Positions 24,655 to 37,752 of a DNA stretch of 64,000 bases are shown here, one piece after another. Every line of letters starts with the position of its first letter. Within the stretch, counting starts at the first letter, position 1. Made by a program: the position numbers and the translations under genes. This DNA is from Actinostola sp. cb2023 (taxonomy: Eukaryota > Cnidaria > Anthozoa > Actiniaria > Actinostolidae), in NCBI GenBank assembly GCA_033675265.1, contig JAUJYZ010000209.1, forward strand, positions 195,001-259,000. Reading direction: 5' to 3'. The notes under the pieces were generated by a model. That model had not been told where the DNA came from. It saw only the letters and a list, made by a program, of their open reading frames with translations, and did not search any database.

Positions 24655-24815
24655 AGCTAATCTTGATGGAGTTCCTGTGTCATGTTTGGTCATGTGGGAT
24701 CTGGGCACTGGGACAAGGGTGGGAATGAGAATCAATAGATATATGGGAGGGAAATAGGTTTCCTGTAAGCTAGAACACATGACAGTAATAAAGTTATTAT
24801 TATTATTATACTGCA
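24655..24815. repeat. Possible retroposon fragment with TTA tail
   Basis: A low-complexity TTATTATTATTATTA tail at 24794-24808 follows AATAAAG and about 130 bp of ordinary sequence. The layout suggests a SINE or LINE 3' fragment, but no family is recognised. Confidence 0.25.
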
Positions 24816-25374
24816 TTTTTTTATTATTTTATATTACCACTAATGTGCCTTGCTGACAAGGGACAGCCACATGTATGCATTGAAAGCTACATGTACGGCA
24901 GTGCACAACTCGCAGCACTTCACTTTCTACCAGAAACGACTAGTTTAAGCTCTTGTGATGTATTGTAATACCTAAGCACGACACCTGCACATTGCTACAA
25001 TATTTAGTATGATGCGCACTTGCACGTTTCACACAACAATGCACATAGTTTGCGTCTAAGACTTATTGAAGAAGTTATTGAGTATTGACTAATACGACTC
25101 AGCCTCTGGAGTGATTTAGAGTTTGGTTTTGTTATAGTCAATCAGCTTGCAGCATTCAGCTAGTGCTCATGCAGTAAAATAGAACTACACACTGTACACG
25201 GATAAAATAATAATAACTATATATTTAAGTAACTGTAGAATAGACTACAAATGACCTCGTGTATTATTTTATATTTAATTAAAGCTTTTACAATATTTCT
25301 ACATCTTTTATTGATTATGCAGTGTTTGTCTCTGACTTCCTACATCTTGTTTGAATCTTATCTCAGTGAAAACC

Positions 25375-25760
25375 GTGAATGCTGGCATTTGCCGAAACCG
25401 TGAATCTTGGCATTTGCCGAAATTTTGAATGCTGCTGGCATTTGCCAACATCGTGAATCTTGGCATTTGCCGAAATTTTGAATGCTGGCATTTGCCGACA
25501 TCGTGAATCTTTGCATTTGCCGAAATTTTGAATGCTGGCATTTGCCAACATCGTGAATCTTGGCATTTGCCGAAATTTTGAATGCTGGCATTTGCCAACA
25601 TCGTGAATCTTGGCATTTGCCGAAATTTTGAATGCTGGCATTTGCCAACATCGTGAATCTTGGCATTTGCCGAAATTTTGAATGCTGGCATTTGCCAACA
25701 TCGTGAATCTTGGCATATGCCGAAATTTTGAATGCTGGCATTTGCCAACATCGTGAATAG
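25375..25760. repeat. 25-bp-core tandem array, partner of the 19.2-kb array
   Basis: GGCATTTGCC again recurs every 25 bp. Spacers alternate between GAAATTTTGAATGCT and AACATCGTGAATCTT, giving a 50-bp dimer. The spacers are unrelated to those of the 19.2-kb array although core and spacing are the same. Confidence 0.93.
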
Positions 25761-26270
25761 GACTGGCAATATAATAACTATGTACCATTGGTGGTCCAAA
25801 CAGCAGTTTCTATAGTTTAATTTTGAGAACAGAAACAATTTTAGCTGAAAAAAATAACAAATCGGCAAATCAAATAAGATTTCTTCAATATTTGCTAAAA
25901 TGGATAAAATAACCAGCAAAGAATTGAAAAGTCTCTCGAAAAGTGCTGGGAAATCTAACTTTGGAATATCCGAAGTCATTCTGGAACGTGTTTATTCGAA
26001 GAAAAGCCATCAGTTTTAAATCCTAAACATACTCTTGAATGTCATTTATTCTCCATGGCACACAAGTGCTTGTGTTCACTGCTCGTTTACATTGATCTCT
26101 ATTTGTGCTCCCACGGTCTTTGAACGCAATGGAAAAAAAAAGTCTGAAGTCTCCAAAAAAAAAAGTCTGAAGTCTCCAAAAAAAAAAGTCGGAAGTCCAA
26201 AAAAAAAAGTCTGAAGTCCAACCAAAAAAAAAGGTCTGAAGTCCATGGCCCCTCTCGTCCATCGTACATT
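25375..26270. repeat. Right arm of the 8.3-kb inverted arrangement
   Basis: Reading leftward from 26262 on the complement: ATGGACGAGAGGGGCC, then CTTCAGACTTTT repeats (26262-26128), then ACACGTTCCAGAATGACTTC (about 25997-25978), then the tandem array. Sequence between the landmarks matches the left arm only in patches. Confidence 0.65.
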
Positions 26271-26534
26271 ATGTACATATGTAGACGATGTCGCAAAATA
26301 TATTATTTGTTGTGTTGTAATGTGATTTTGAGTCACTTCATTCCAAAAACAAGGTTATTAAAACAGACTGTAACGATCATTATTTTGACCAACATTTAGC
26401 AATATCCTCCCCCTAAAGCAGTAATCACTTCACAGATGCGTTTAATTAATAATTTAGCACTTATATTGCGCATATGTATGTGGTCACGTGCGTATGTTAT
26501 AATACAATTAATAAGTAGAGACCCGGTAAAATAC

Positions 26535-26570
26535 TAGTCCCAGACGGGATTTGAACCAGTGACCTAGTAT
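26535..26570 (-). repeat. tRNA-like box B fragment
   Basis: On the minus strand GGTTCAAATCCCGTCTGGGA resembles a T arm with box B and an acceptor end. No box A partner is clear, so it is a 3' fragment of a tRNA-like SINE at most. Confidence 0.3.
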
Positions 26571-27185
26571 TTTCACTCATATAGAAATCAGACAAACAGA
26601 CGGACGGGGGCATACTCGGTAACCCATGGCCTACTCAATGGGGCCAAGGCACTAGCGCCCGAGGGACAGGTAGCGGGGGCCGAGGGACAGGTAGCGGGGA
26701 GAAACCGCCCCTGGGGTACAGACTAGCTGCATAGAGAGTAATTGAATTAAATTATGTTTTCTGCATCTCAAATCAATTATAACTTCTAAGTTATATCCGA
26801 TCCGATGTAAAATTTGTGAGATACGAAACAGACTTGATAATGCGTTTTTTTATAATTTTGTACATCCGTTGTCGCTTTAATTAAATTTTAAGTTTTCTAT
26901 CAGTATGGAAATGATGAATGCGATGAAACTTTGCTGATTACTGCCTCAGATAGAGCAGATGAACAAATTTCAGTTTACTGACGACTCGATCAGTCACTAA
27001 CATGTGTTTATACAATGCTGTTTGCTGATTGGAGACAAATCACAATGAGAATTAGGCTGTACCCAATCAGAGCACAGATCAATTCAGTAGGAACAGAACA
27101 GTAAGTAATCCAGGGGTTGTTTTTCCGCGCTCCCCTTTTCTCCCCTTCTCCGTGGGCCCTACTGAGGAACCTTGGATTTCTAAGG

Positions 27186-27490
27186 ATAACGGACGGATAG
27201 ATTGAAGGACAAACGGACATACAGACAGAGGGGCAGGCAGACGGACATGGACGACAGATAGATAGATAGACGGACAGATGGACAACAGACGGACATGGAC
27301 GATAGATAGATAGATAGATAGACGGGCAGATGGACGACTGACGGACATGGACGACAGATAGATAGACGGACAGATGGACAACAGACGGACATGGACGACA
27401 GATAGATAGATAGATAGATGGACGACGACAGACGGACATGGACGACAGATAGATAGATAGACGGACGACAGACGGACATGGACGACAGAC

Positions 27491-27549
<59 letters not shown>

Positions 27550-27640
27550 CGGATAGATAGACGGACGACTGACGGACATGGACGACAGATAGATAGATGG
27601 ACGACAGACAGACATGGACGACAGACAGATAGATAAGTTT
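27186..27640. repeat. GATA/GACA-type compound microsatellite and minisatellite
   Basis: Runs of GATA (longest about 27493-27548) alternate with GACGGACATGGACGACAGA blocks repeated about nine times. Minus-strand frames reading Y-L-S-I and S-V-C-R-P are artefacts. Confidence 0.92.
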
Positions 27641-28438
27641 AAAAAGTAATTTTAACAAATAAACTCAAGTATAAACTCTATTAACAATACAGGACATTAT
27701 TATTGAAATTGGATTTGTATTGATGTTTGAATACAATGAAATAAGTAAAAAGAAATCGGACTCTATTGACTACGGGACAAATTCGAAAATATTAGAGATT
27801 TATATCGCTGTTTAAATGCTCCCACGCTTGGACGGACGGAACGTCCCTTCTTCTGTTTGGTACTGCTAACTCGTTGCCAACTATAACCAAGTATTGGCCA
27901 ATTGGACGCTGCGAATTACTATCGAATAAATATTGATAGACAACTGAGTAAAGTGGACGAGGCGTCAGGAGTTACTAGGTGGCACGTCTATCAGACTTCT
28001 ATGCTAATATGCCAAGTCTAGTGTTACTTTTCATAGATTTTAGGGTTTTTTAATCCATTAAAACTTGAAATTAAATTGATGTAAATACTCTCGCCTTTCA
28101 CAGCACAACGTGAAAACGGTGCATGGAAGTGGCAAAATGATGCAATAATATATTTTCTAAAAACAGATTTCTACTTGAATTCAAGTCCCAAAATGGGCAT
28201 TTGCTATACGACTTATTTCTCATACTTTTAATATTTGCTTAGAGTGTCTTTTATAATATTACTATTAAACCCTGGCCATGTATATAGCATAATTACAGTT
28301 TGGTTTACGGCCCACTGAATATAGCTATTGATTGATATCAATGCACACTGACTTCATCAAGACAAGATCTACCCTGGACGGAATAGACGTCACAACACAA
28401 CAACAATCGAAACATCAATCGAAACATTTTAAAATAAG

Positions 28439-28679
28439 GAAGAACAACAGTGATCGTTTGCAAAATAGTTGACACAAATAGTTTTTTTATACCTATATTT
28501 CAGAAATGTGACGCTGCGCCTGAAATATTTCTCATAGAACTCTCCCAACCCCCCTCCCCCCACTGAAAGGGGGAGGGGGGGACGAAAACCCAAATTCGTG
28601 CGCGCAAAAAAGTGTCCGAATTTCTCAAAGTGTGTCAAGCTATTTTGCAAACGATTGTAGTTGCGCCATTGTCTTCTTC
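28439..28679. mobile_element. MITE with GAAGAACAACAG-type ends
   Basis: GATCGTTTGCAAAATAG and TTGACAC in the left arm are inverted in the right arm as GTGTCAAG and CTATTTTGCAAACGATT, and the outer GAAGAA/TTCTTC ends pair. The centre has a C-rich then G-rich palindromic tract at 28545-28580. Confidence 0.65.
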
Positions 28680-29435
28680 GGTAACATCGAACCAAACCAT
28701 CATCAACTGGGCTTGTTATGGAGAACTTGATGTACCATTTTTTAATTTACAGTTCTGAGAATAAAAAGGCTTTGGTCGATTAGCAGCACTGTTAATGTTG
28801 CACTGCTATTTTATTAGCTTCATCGGACCACGAGCATTCAGTCGGTGCTTGGGTGGCGTATGTACTTGACAGAATATGCATGGTGTAATTGTGATACGGA
28901 TGTTTTCTGTTCAATTCACGTGTAGAAAGGTGTAGTGATAGCCGTTTTGATGTGCCAATGCCCGGAGGCCATCGTTAGCAAGTTCCACAGCTTTGACAGA
29001 TAGACGCTAAAGACTCCCATAACGGGACCAATCTGGCTTTCTTAACGAGTTTGTGATTATAGCACCCTGTGTAGAAGTCCTCCTCATGACCATTTAAACG
29101 TAGGTGTGACGAAAAAGGTATCTTAACAGTCGACAAAAAGCTCGATTCTATTTCTCTGGATTAACAGCGCCGCGCTTTGAAAGCCGCACAGTACTTTGAC
29201 TGGGGGATCACCAAGCCTGACACTAGAACTTACCAGACTCGAATAGAAGGAAAACAACATGGAAATGAAGAATAAAACAATTCACCAAGATAATTCGATT
29301 ACCCTGAAGCACGAGGCCCTACCTCTTCGATTGGACCTAACACGTTATATTGATATTAGGCAATTAATACTGATCTTCAGCAAGGTTAAAACATGACTAA
29401 GCAATAAGGAGCCTGTTACAGGAAGTATAGAGCAA
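28680..29435. other. Upstream region of Wnt10, no features recognised
   Basis: No repeats or open frames of interest. Regulatory sequence is likely here but cannot be recognised by eye. Confidence 0.4.
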
Positions 29436-29470
29436 TATATAAAAGGTCGACATTCTTTCTGACTAGCATA
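29436..29470 (+). promoter_or_regulatory. Candidate TATA promoter upstream of Wnt10
   Basis: TATATAAAAGG at 29436-29446 is a strong TATA match, followed by pyrimidine-rich CATTCTTTCTGACTAG where a start site would fall. It would imply a 5' leader of about 700 nt before the ATG at 30175, with several upstream ATGs, so a nearer start remains possible. Confidence 0.35.
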
Positions 29471-30174
29471 TGTTTTTCGATGATTAATTTCGAGTCAAAA
29501 AGGTGACACCGAGTTCATTTGGCCGAATCACTTTCGAGCATCCACAGGACCTTTCTAGCAAGCTTTACCACCGACAAGAAAGCTTTATTTGCTTAGCGAT
29601 GAAATTCTGCTATGTGACGGGATGGGAAAAGAATTTGACATCAAGATAAAAGCATCCTTCAGCACGAAATTGACCTGCTTATTGCCGGATAATCTGAGCT
29701 TGGAAGTGGAGTTCTGTTTGTCAGTTTTTATACAGATCTACAAACCGACCTTTATTGTATTCCTTTCGACTTTGCAAATAGGATGTTTTTACAAGTTGTC
29801 AAATCAAGGAGCATCGATGAGAAAGCCCTCAATTAACAGCTTATGATTACACCTCCATTCCTAAAGCACAGCAATAAAAACATCCAGAGAGCTCACAAGT
29901 GCATCTTTTCCGGCCCGTCACTCAATGCCCTCAGATGGAAGTCTGTAAATCGAATTTCAACGTGTGTATGGGAGTATTATGGCTCTGCGTTACTAGAGCT
30001 ACATAGACCAGAGCTAACTTGTACTACAATTGGCAGGTTTTCCAAAGTGGGCTATCAATTCAATGTCAGCCACGATTCACAACGTGTGGTTTTTTCCACT
30101 TGAGGACCAAAGCAGATTAAATCGTACAAATTATTCATGGTAAAAAAACGAAGTTATCCCGCATTAACCTCATC

Positions 30175-33100
30175 ATGGAGCTTAGCTGCGGATACATTTT
30201 CACAGTTGTACTTGTCGTGGTCCAAATCCACTCAAAGTATGTCGATAAGATGTTATTATCTTGAGAAGGACACCGATTAATGCTTGTTCATTTGTACGAT
30301 AAACTTTATCTTGCTTTGTCAATCTTTTTACTTCACAGAGTAAGTTGCTACGACATGTTTAACGCCAACAGTCAATTCGAGGATCCCATTCTCAATTCCA
30401 ACACGGTGTGCAAAAACACACCATCCTTGAACAAAGAGCAGATGAAGCTTTGTAAAGAGTTGCCTGATGTTGTTGCTAGTGCTCTTCAAGGTATGCAGTA
30501 TGCAGTGCATGAGTGTCAGGCCCAGTATCGCTACCATCGCTGGAACTGCTCGTCTCTCGAAATGAAGAATGGAAACCCAATGACCAACCCTATTTTATCT
30601 CGAGGTAAGGGATTGATACTTCAATCACTTTCTTTACCAAAGACACACATATATATATATATCGATATGTAGTACACCTTTGCTCGAGCATATAACGTTG
30701 GTATACGCAAGCTGTTATGGTGCAATTATGACCTCTGGGTACGTAATGAAAAATGACACGTCGAAAAGTTAGAACGACGTACAAAAGTAATTTTCATAAC
30801 TTCTTTAAGACAATTCCTCGCCCGCTAATTTTGAAAGGCATGTGAAAACATTTTATCGTGAAAGACCCATTTCGTGACAAGTTTTAAATTTCACAGCAAG
30901 AGAACTTGCTTGTCCTCAATCATCGTAAACATCATCAGACACGGGGAGGAACGCGATGATGTTTGACTACATGTGTGAAATGACCTTTTTGGAAAAGAGG
31001 GGATCCCTTGCTTTCTTTCAAAAGTTTCGGCAAGGTGATTTAGTTCATTAGGTAAAGTGTGGTCTTCATCAGGCTAGCAAGTTTGTCGTTTCGACATATT
31101 TGTGGATGCTTTTCCAGACGCCAAGGAATGTTGTTTCTGTAGATCACGACTGACCATACGACAAAGGTAAACACACTTTTGGTTATTACTAACTTTAACA
31201 ATTTAAAAGAACGACTCAACACCAAATAAAAGCCGACAAAAAGAGGCTTAACACATTAGTTGTAATCGCAGTGATCTCGTCCAATCCAAGTAGGTTTGCA
31301 GGAAACATGACTTTTTATGCAAGCATACTTCACGTCTAGAAGTTACCAAACAATGATTTCCTTGATATTTCTCAAATTAGGGCATCATATATGTTTTCGC
31401 CGTCACTATTAATGAGGATTTACGTCCTTTTGTGCGGTATGCCGGGACAAGTGCTTAACTCACTAGCATGACTAGAACCTTTCTTAACCCCACATTGGTG
31501 GAGACTTGAAAATGGAAGGCCAAGGTGAAAAGACCAGTACCTAGCGAAATACACAGAACAGACAAGTATTTTCGGACAATTCCTCACGGTCACTAAGAGT
31601 ATGGGTTTGAGATGTTTGAAAATGTTACTGAAAGCTAGTTTTTCGTATTGTCATCTCCTCGGTGTTACGAAACAAATATGCCGCAAAAGCACGTCGAGTG
31701 TCATCAGTGAAATTCCATGCTTCCTGTTTTTAAGTTAGTTTTCTGCATTTTTCTTTTTTCTGGAATAAACTTATAGCTATAGCCATAATAACAAATTTCC
31801 TCATTTTCGACTTCGCCCTTTATCCATTAGCTCAATCTTGATACAAATGGCAACTAAATAGTGCATCGGAAACAACAATAATTACACACTTTGTGAAATC
31901 AGTATAGCCTGGACATTTCCATGACGGGCGTCTCTCTAAATCTTAACGTAGTTCATCATTCAATTGTAGCAAAGACCTTTAAGAGGCCTAACACTTATAT
32001 ATAGTCATATACAAGGAGGCTTATCCTAGTAATAGCTGTAGACATCCCTAAAGACTGTCTGACTGAAAACTGGGTGACAGTTCTTGGGGTTGAGAGTCGC
32101 GGAATAGTCATTGTACGTAATTGGCTGACTGGATAGTGTCTTGTGGAACTGATACGTCGAGGAATATGAGAACCACTAATAGTGAATGCTCCTTGGATCA
32201 TTGTCGAGCAGAACATTTACGTTTTGGAAGATGGCCACAAAGGAATGATAAACTAATAAAAAGAATGAAGAATTTCTCCTTTGAATTCAGTGATAGTAAA
32301 GTCCACAAGATGTTATGTTTCTAATTGTGCACAAACATATTGCATGATTGTTTCTATCACAATATATATTTCTTTTCCTTTATTGAAAAAACAGTTATTA
32401 TTTTTATATACAGCTGAAAGCATCATGAGTATAGCAGTTTTCGTGGACGTATGAACCATAGTAATCGTCCATGTTAGACCACACCTCGTGTGACGTGATT
32501 GACAATTACTGTATCAAAATGCTCGATTATTTTGTATTGGTTTAATTGGTTCCTCAACAGTTACAATATCCAGGTTGAACATGAACTGACAATTCAGAGA
32601 TTTTACTACAAGATACCGTCATATCATCAGCACTTTAGAGTTTTTTTGTCAGTACACTATAATCTGTGTGGTAGTTTGCTTCCATGTCTCCTAAATACAA
32701 ACCGAAACCGTTGGATGAGATGTCCATATTGGTAATATTGAGTTCCTTTTTCGACATTTGTAATGCTAGATTATGAAATTTCAAAACGTTCATCCAGTAC
32801 TGATATTTGTGGAAACCAAAAAAGAATACTCATTAAAAAGAAATTTAGTCAGTCATTCACTCTCCTACTGGGTGAATCTCCTCTCCTCTCTCTTGTATAG
32901 GCACCTGGTATTTTAATGATTGTATATACATGCCGTGACATACGCCATATTATAGAAATAGTTGTTGTGGTTATTCTTCCTAGCTGCACGTAATTGTTTT
33001 CCTTTACAGGAATTCCTCACAGGATTTGCTTCGAGTGCCATTGAAAGGTTCTGAGTGGATAAGCACATAAATAGAACTTTTGCATTTGGGCCACTTAAGC

Positions 33101-36100
33101 CATCACTTAGCTTGAAAGGACATTTTACTACATGTCTATAGTTTGGCGAAGAAATGAAGGCGAACTTGCCCAGGAACTTGGGTGAATATGATTCTACCTC
33201 CGGTCACCACTATCTAAATGCGTGCCATAGAAGCCCCCGGCTAAATGTATACGTACATTCACATGCCTAAAGGGATTTGGACCCCCGTTTAAGACCCATC
33301 ATAAAGAGCGTGTGAAAATAGATTTAATTGAAAATAAATTCCAGCAGTTTTGCCTAATGAATTGCACAGACACATCGCATCTTGAAATATCCATGACTCT
33401 CCAAAACATCGAAAATAAGTTTACTTTATTGTCACATCAATTATCAATCAAAAATTATTCGAAATTCAAACAATCAAGGACACTTATCACTCAATAATTA
33501 GCAATGCTGCGAACCATTTGCGTTTGTAAACTATTAAAGTTTGCCCCAGGGGTTTTACTGTCTGTGTGTATGGACGGAAAATCCATGCTGTCTTTAATAT
33601 TTTCCGTACTTTGTCCCGTAACCCTATCACTTATAACTGCGTTCCTGGATGTGTTTCCTATGATGTATCTGTAGCACAGTGCTATCTATAAATGGCCCTT
33701 GTGGTAACTCTTCGATGTCTGACAGGGTGCTCTTTCTTTGCAAGGTTTTCGTGAAACAGCGTTTGTACATGCGATCATTTCAGCTGGAGTAACTAGTGCT
33801 GTAGCCAAAGCCTGCAGTTATGGTAAACTTAGTACTTGTGCATGTGATGCTTCAATGAGAGGAAAAGGTGATGGATGGAAGTGGGGTGGATGTGGAGACA
33901 ACATCATTTATGGAGCCACGTTTGCTGCACGGTTCTTAGATTCACGAGAAACTGGACACGACATCCACTCGTTAATGAATTTACACAACAATATGGTTGG
34001 TCGAACGGTGAGTTTATGCATTTCTTGATATATATTCCATTGATTGTTATTTATAAAAGTCTTCCATTCCTGGACTGATTGGAGACCATGTCTTATTCTT
34101 TCAAAAACAACAACGTAATGTAACTGTTCCATCTTACCTGAATAATCACTGGAAGTAATACGATGCATTGTTACCTATCTGACCCCACCCCATTTTGAAT
34201 TGCATGCACGCACGTAGCTTCCTAGTTTTAGCGCAAAAATACATTCTCCAGACCAAATGTACAAGAGAACTTCATTTCTGTTAACTCAGTTTTTCATTAA
34301 AGGAATTTCAGTCTGTTTTTGAGTGATCACTTTTTCTCGTAGCAAGTTCTGTCATCGCACTGACAGTCACGTGATAGAAATAGAAACATTTATTTAAAAA
34401 ATTAAAAGGAACTGAATGAATTGTTTGTGACCAAGTTTATATATCTCATTGACTTCAGAATCCATGCCATTCATTTGGAGTAACATATTTTATATGCTGC
34501 ATTTTATGATGTCGACTTTCAATTGCCGCAATATCTTGAAGCAGCAAAGTTCTTATTGACCCAGTGATTCGTCTGGGCCGTGTAAAGGCCGGCATAGATT
34601 TGTCGGCTTAAAACAAAGACTAACTGCCTGGCCTCACTCAGACATCAACAAACTCATGATCAGTGCACATCTGTTTTAAAAGTCTAGCTGATTTGAACTT
34701 TTCTAAAAGTAATTATAGGACTGTATCAATAAAGTGGGAAGATCTATTCGCTTTAAGGAACGTCAAATATGCATAATCCGCGGTGAATGGTATCTTGATG
34801 GCTTCAACAAGGACTTGTTCAATTAAACTGTAATCGAGAAAGAAGAAATCGTACAATGATTATAGATCTGAAATTCGATTCGATTCGTTTTTGAAGTCAT
34901 GTGTTTATGTCGTTGGTACATGGTGGTCTATGAAATGAAAGGCCAAAGTATCTCCTGCCTGAGTAACGGGGCGTTCGTCAATATGCCGCACATTTATAAT
35001 AGAGAATGAAATCGAATTTAATCCAATGACTGGTCGTATTGCAAGCAGTTCCTCAGAAGAAAACATCAAATCTGGGACTTGGTTAGCCTCCGTTGCAGAC
35101 GTTTTAGATGGTTCCCTTTTCTCCCAAGCGAACCACCTGATAATGTATGTAACGAAGGGCTAGGACTTGGTCTAAAGCAAAACATATTTTCGTTTGTGAG
35201 CTGGTTGGTTGGAACAACTAGCGATCCAAGCGATCATCTCTCTATGATGTAGCTAGTGCTTCTATAAAGTATAGACAGTGTTACCATACATGTTTTCTAT
35301 TTATTTACTTCACATATTTTCCTTTTTTTAGAATCTTTTGATCCTGATTTTAATGAGAAAAACCATTTCAATATTTAGTCCTATAAATTGCAGCTTCAAG
35401 TATGAAATTGGTTTTAGATGTTAAAAACAGATACAACTCAACTCAACATGAACTGTATACAACATCCAACAACAAACTCCCCCACAGTGTTGTTGACCTT
35501 CACTGACTTTTCGACCACCACTATTTATGTGCTTCTAAAAATTATTACCCAAATTCTAAAACATTTTAATTATTATTCTACGTATATATTATCTATGTAT
35601 TACTTTGTAGAAACTTTTGACATGCTAATGAACTTGTGGCACACATAAAGTTGAGTGTCGTGTCAAGTAGTCGGTCTGAAATTCCTAAACAGATGTCAAA
35701 GCAGTTGTTGGTTAGCGTTGGCAATGATTTATGGTCAAGCAGTGATTGAATCGACCCCCTGATAGCATTTAATGATAGGGTTTTAACGTAATCGCGTATT
35801 GGAGACGGTTAGACGATAGCCTATATGTAATCTATAGCCAATCATTTGATGCATACTTGCTGAAACTAACGTACACTTACGCAATGAGTGAACATACGTT
35901 TTCCCCTGAAAATGAATTAAATTCCTGGCAGTTTTCAAATGACTTGTCTGACTGAAGAGCTCATTACTTCTTGAGTTTTAAGTGGAGCACTTCATACAGG
36001 TAAGAATGACGTGTTTGATATCGGATGGGTGTCGGTAATGCCAAGGGCACGGAGCCACGACCCGACTCCAATTTAAAATTTAAAAACTGGAGGGGATGAT

Positions 36101-37752
36101 CGTCGGAAAGTTTGAAAATAATCCCTAAAAGGTACCAATTCTAAGTGAGTTTCCTGACAAGTAGTCATGATTTTATTTACGAGTAAATGAAGGTCCTAAA
36201 AAGTACCAGGATAACTGACAGTGGCCGTTGTAGGTTTTAAATACCATTAGTGATACAAAAGTACGATTTTAACCCTTACAAGGCATGACGAACATCCCTA
36301 CCACTTTCATTTTGTATGGGAGTTCCCCCTAACCTCCTCGACCCCACCCCACCACCCGACATCCAAACATCGTGGATATTTCGTTCAGCAATCGTACCTT
36401 CAATTGTTTTCGTAATCATTGTTTTTAGTTTTAGCCAATTAGCACACTGAGTAAAATGAGGAATAGGAACTGAATGTGTATCGAAGTATTTCCACTGAAA
36501 TATTTGCACAACAATTAATTTCTAGCAAGCAAATTATCCAATCGATTGATCAGTACTTCATCTTTATAATTGTATTTGGTAAAACGTTTCGTAAGCGTAA
36601 ATTATAGATTGAACTAAAGATTACAAAAGCTTAGCATGACTCATTTAGAATCAAATATACCGAGAGATCTTGAGATCTTGCTGGAACACCTCACAATGAA
36701 ACAATTATTCCATCTATCAATGTTACAAGTCTTCCTTCCTTTCGCTTCCATGCTTCCTGACTTTCCTGGCTCAGCTTGTTGTTGCTTCCTGTCCTGCAGA
36801 TAACTTTCATTCACATACATGGCTGTAGAGATAATCTTATCGTAATTCTGCGTAGATTTGATGTTTGGTCACGTGACCTGTTTTCTCGTATTTCTCGGGA
36901 CATCACTGGATTTATAAACGCAGTTCGAAAGACTTAAAACTATGCAACTTTTTATACCTTTTTTGTATCCTTGAAAAAATCTCTAACAGGCGCATTTTAA
37001 GTTGATGTTTTAGCAAATACAATTAGATACGCTTTTGGGTAGGTTTTCAAATTGGAGGCATAGCACACTAACGTACTGACTCCTCATGATTGTAAGCTGC
37101 TCGGCTGCCGTAGGCGCCTTCATATGCAGCCCGAAAAAGTCCTCCATCGGTTGTAAAGCGCATTGAGACAATGTGAAATGCGCTAAGTATATAAGAACCG
37201 TCATTTATTTATTTCTATTTTGTTTTATCAACAATTTTGCTGAAACTGAAGAATTGTGATTTTTTTCTATACTTGCAGACTGTGCAGGAGAATTCCAAAA
37301 CAAAGTGTAAATGTCATGGCATGTGTGGTTCTTGTAGTGTAAAAACGTGTTGGAAAACTGCGCCACAATTCCGAGAAGTCGGCGACCGCCTGATGGAGAA
37401 ATATGACTATGCAACATTAATCAGAGTCAAAAACAGAATTCGCAACAAGGGGAAAATAAGACCAGTACGGAAGAAATTTAGAAGGTCTGGCTTTAAAGGA
37501 GACTTAGTATATTTTGAGAAATCTCCTGATTATTGCTATTATGATAAATCATTGATGATACAAGGAACAACAGGGAGAATATGTTCAACAGACTCGCTAG
37601 ATTCGGACAACTGTGGACGTTTGTGTTGTGGGAGACCATACATGGTGAAAACACTGTCTGTTGCTAAAAGATGCAGATGCCATTTCAATTGGTGCTGCTA
37701 TGTGATTTGTGACACATGCACTGAAACGTCAGTACTTAACGTATGTACGTAG
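30175..37752 (+). CDS. Wnt10: Wnt10 secreted signalling protein (4 exons, 354 aa)
   Basis: Exons 30175-30236, 30339-30604, 33745-34007, 37279-37752; all junctions have GT/AG and the phases (2, 1, 0) agree. The start gives a signal peptide (MELSCGY, then a V/L-rich core). Wnts are Cys-rich, lipid-modified ligands for Frizzled and LRP receptors. RWNCSSLE near residue 95, then N-P-I-L-S-R-G-F-R-E-T-A-F, DIHSLMNLHNN, DLVYFEKSPDYC and C-R-C-H-F-N-W-C-C-Y-V-I-C match the Wnt10 subfamily closely. W-K-W-G-G-C-G-D-N-I is present. The acylation hairpin reads CKCHGMCGSC: the acyl-acceptor serine (S215) is kept, but the preceding conserved Ser is Cys213. Length is near the usual 350-420 residues. The introns of 3.1 and 3.3 kb show no recognised gene. 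The last codons N-V-C-T-stop are the first copy of a 29-bp minisatellite. Confidence 0.93.
30605..33744 (+). other. Wnt10 intron 2
   Basis: A GTAAGG donor and a TTTGCAAG acceptor bound this 3.1-kb intron. A nearer CAG at 33725 was rejected because phase 1 then leads into a stop at RFS-TGA. A short TA microsatellite lies at about 30650-30662. No other feature was recognised. Confidence 0.75.
34008..37278 (+). other. Wnt10 intron 3
   Basis: A GTGAGT donor and an ACTTGCAG acceptor bound this 3.3-kb intron. The only repeat recognised is the LINE-tail-like motif at 37152-37216. Confidence 0.8.
37152..37216 (+). repeat. L2-type LINE/SINE 3'-tail-like motif in Wnt10 intron 3
   Basis: TGTAAAGCGCATTGAGACAA, then GCGCTAAGTATATAAG and a TTTATTTATTT tail just upstream of exon 4. 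It is the third example of the motif in this window. The preceding 100 bp may belong to the same element. Confidence 0.45.

Noticed and set aside
19205..25760. GGCATTTGCC arrays as a CRISPR array
   Set aside because: Spacers are two alternating repeated sequences, not unique, the core is too short, and the genome is eukaryotic.
27008..27658. Minus-strand frames rich in S-I-Y-L and S-V-C-R-P
   Set aside because: Translation of the GATA/GACA microsatellite.
33726..33744. Wnt10 exon 3 starting after CAG at 33725
   Set aside because: With the phase-1 end of exon 2 this start runs into a TGA stop; starting at 33745 restores S-R-G-F-R-E-T-A-F.
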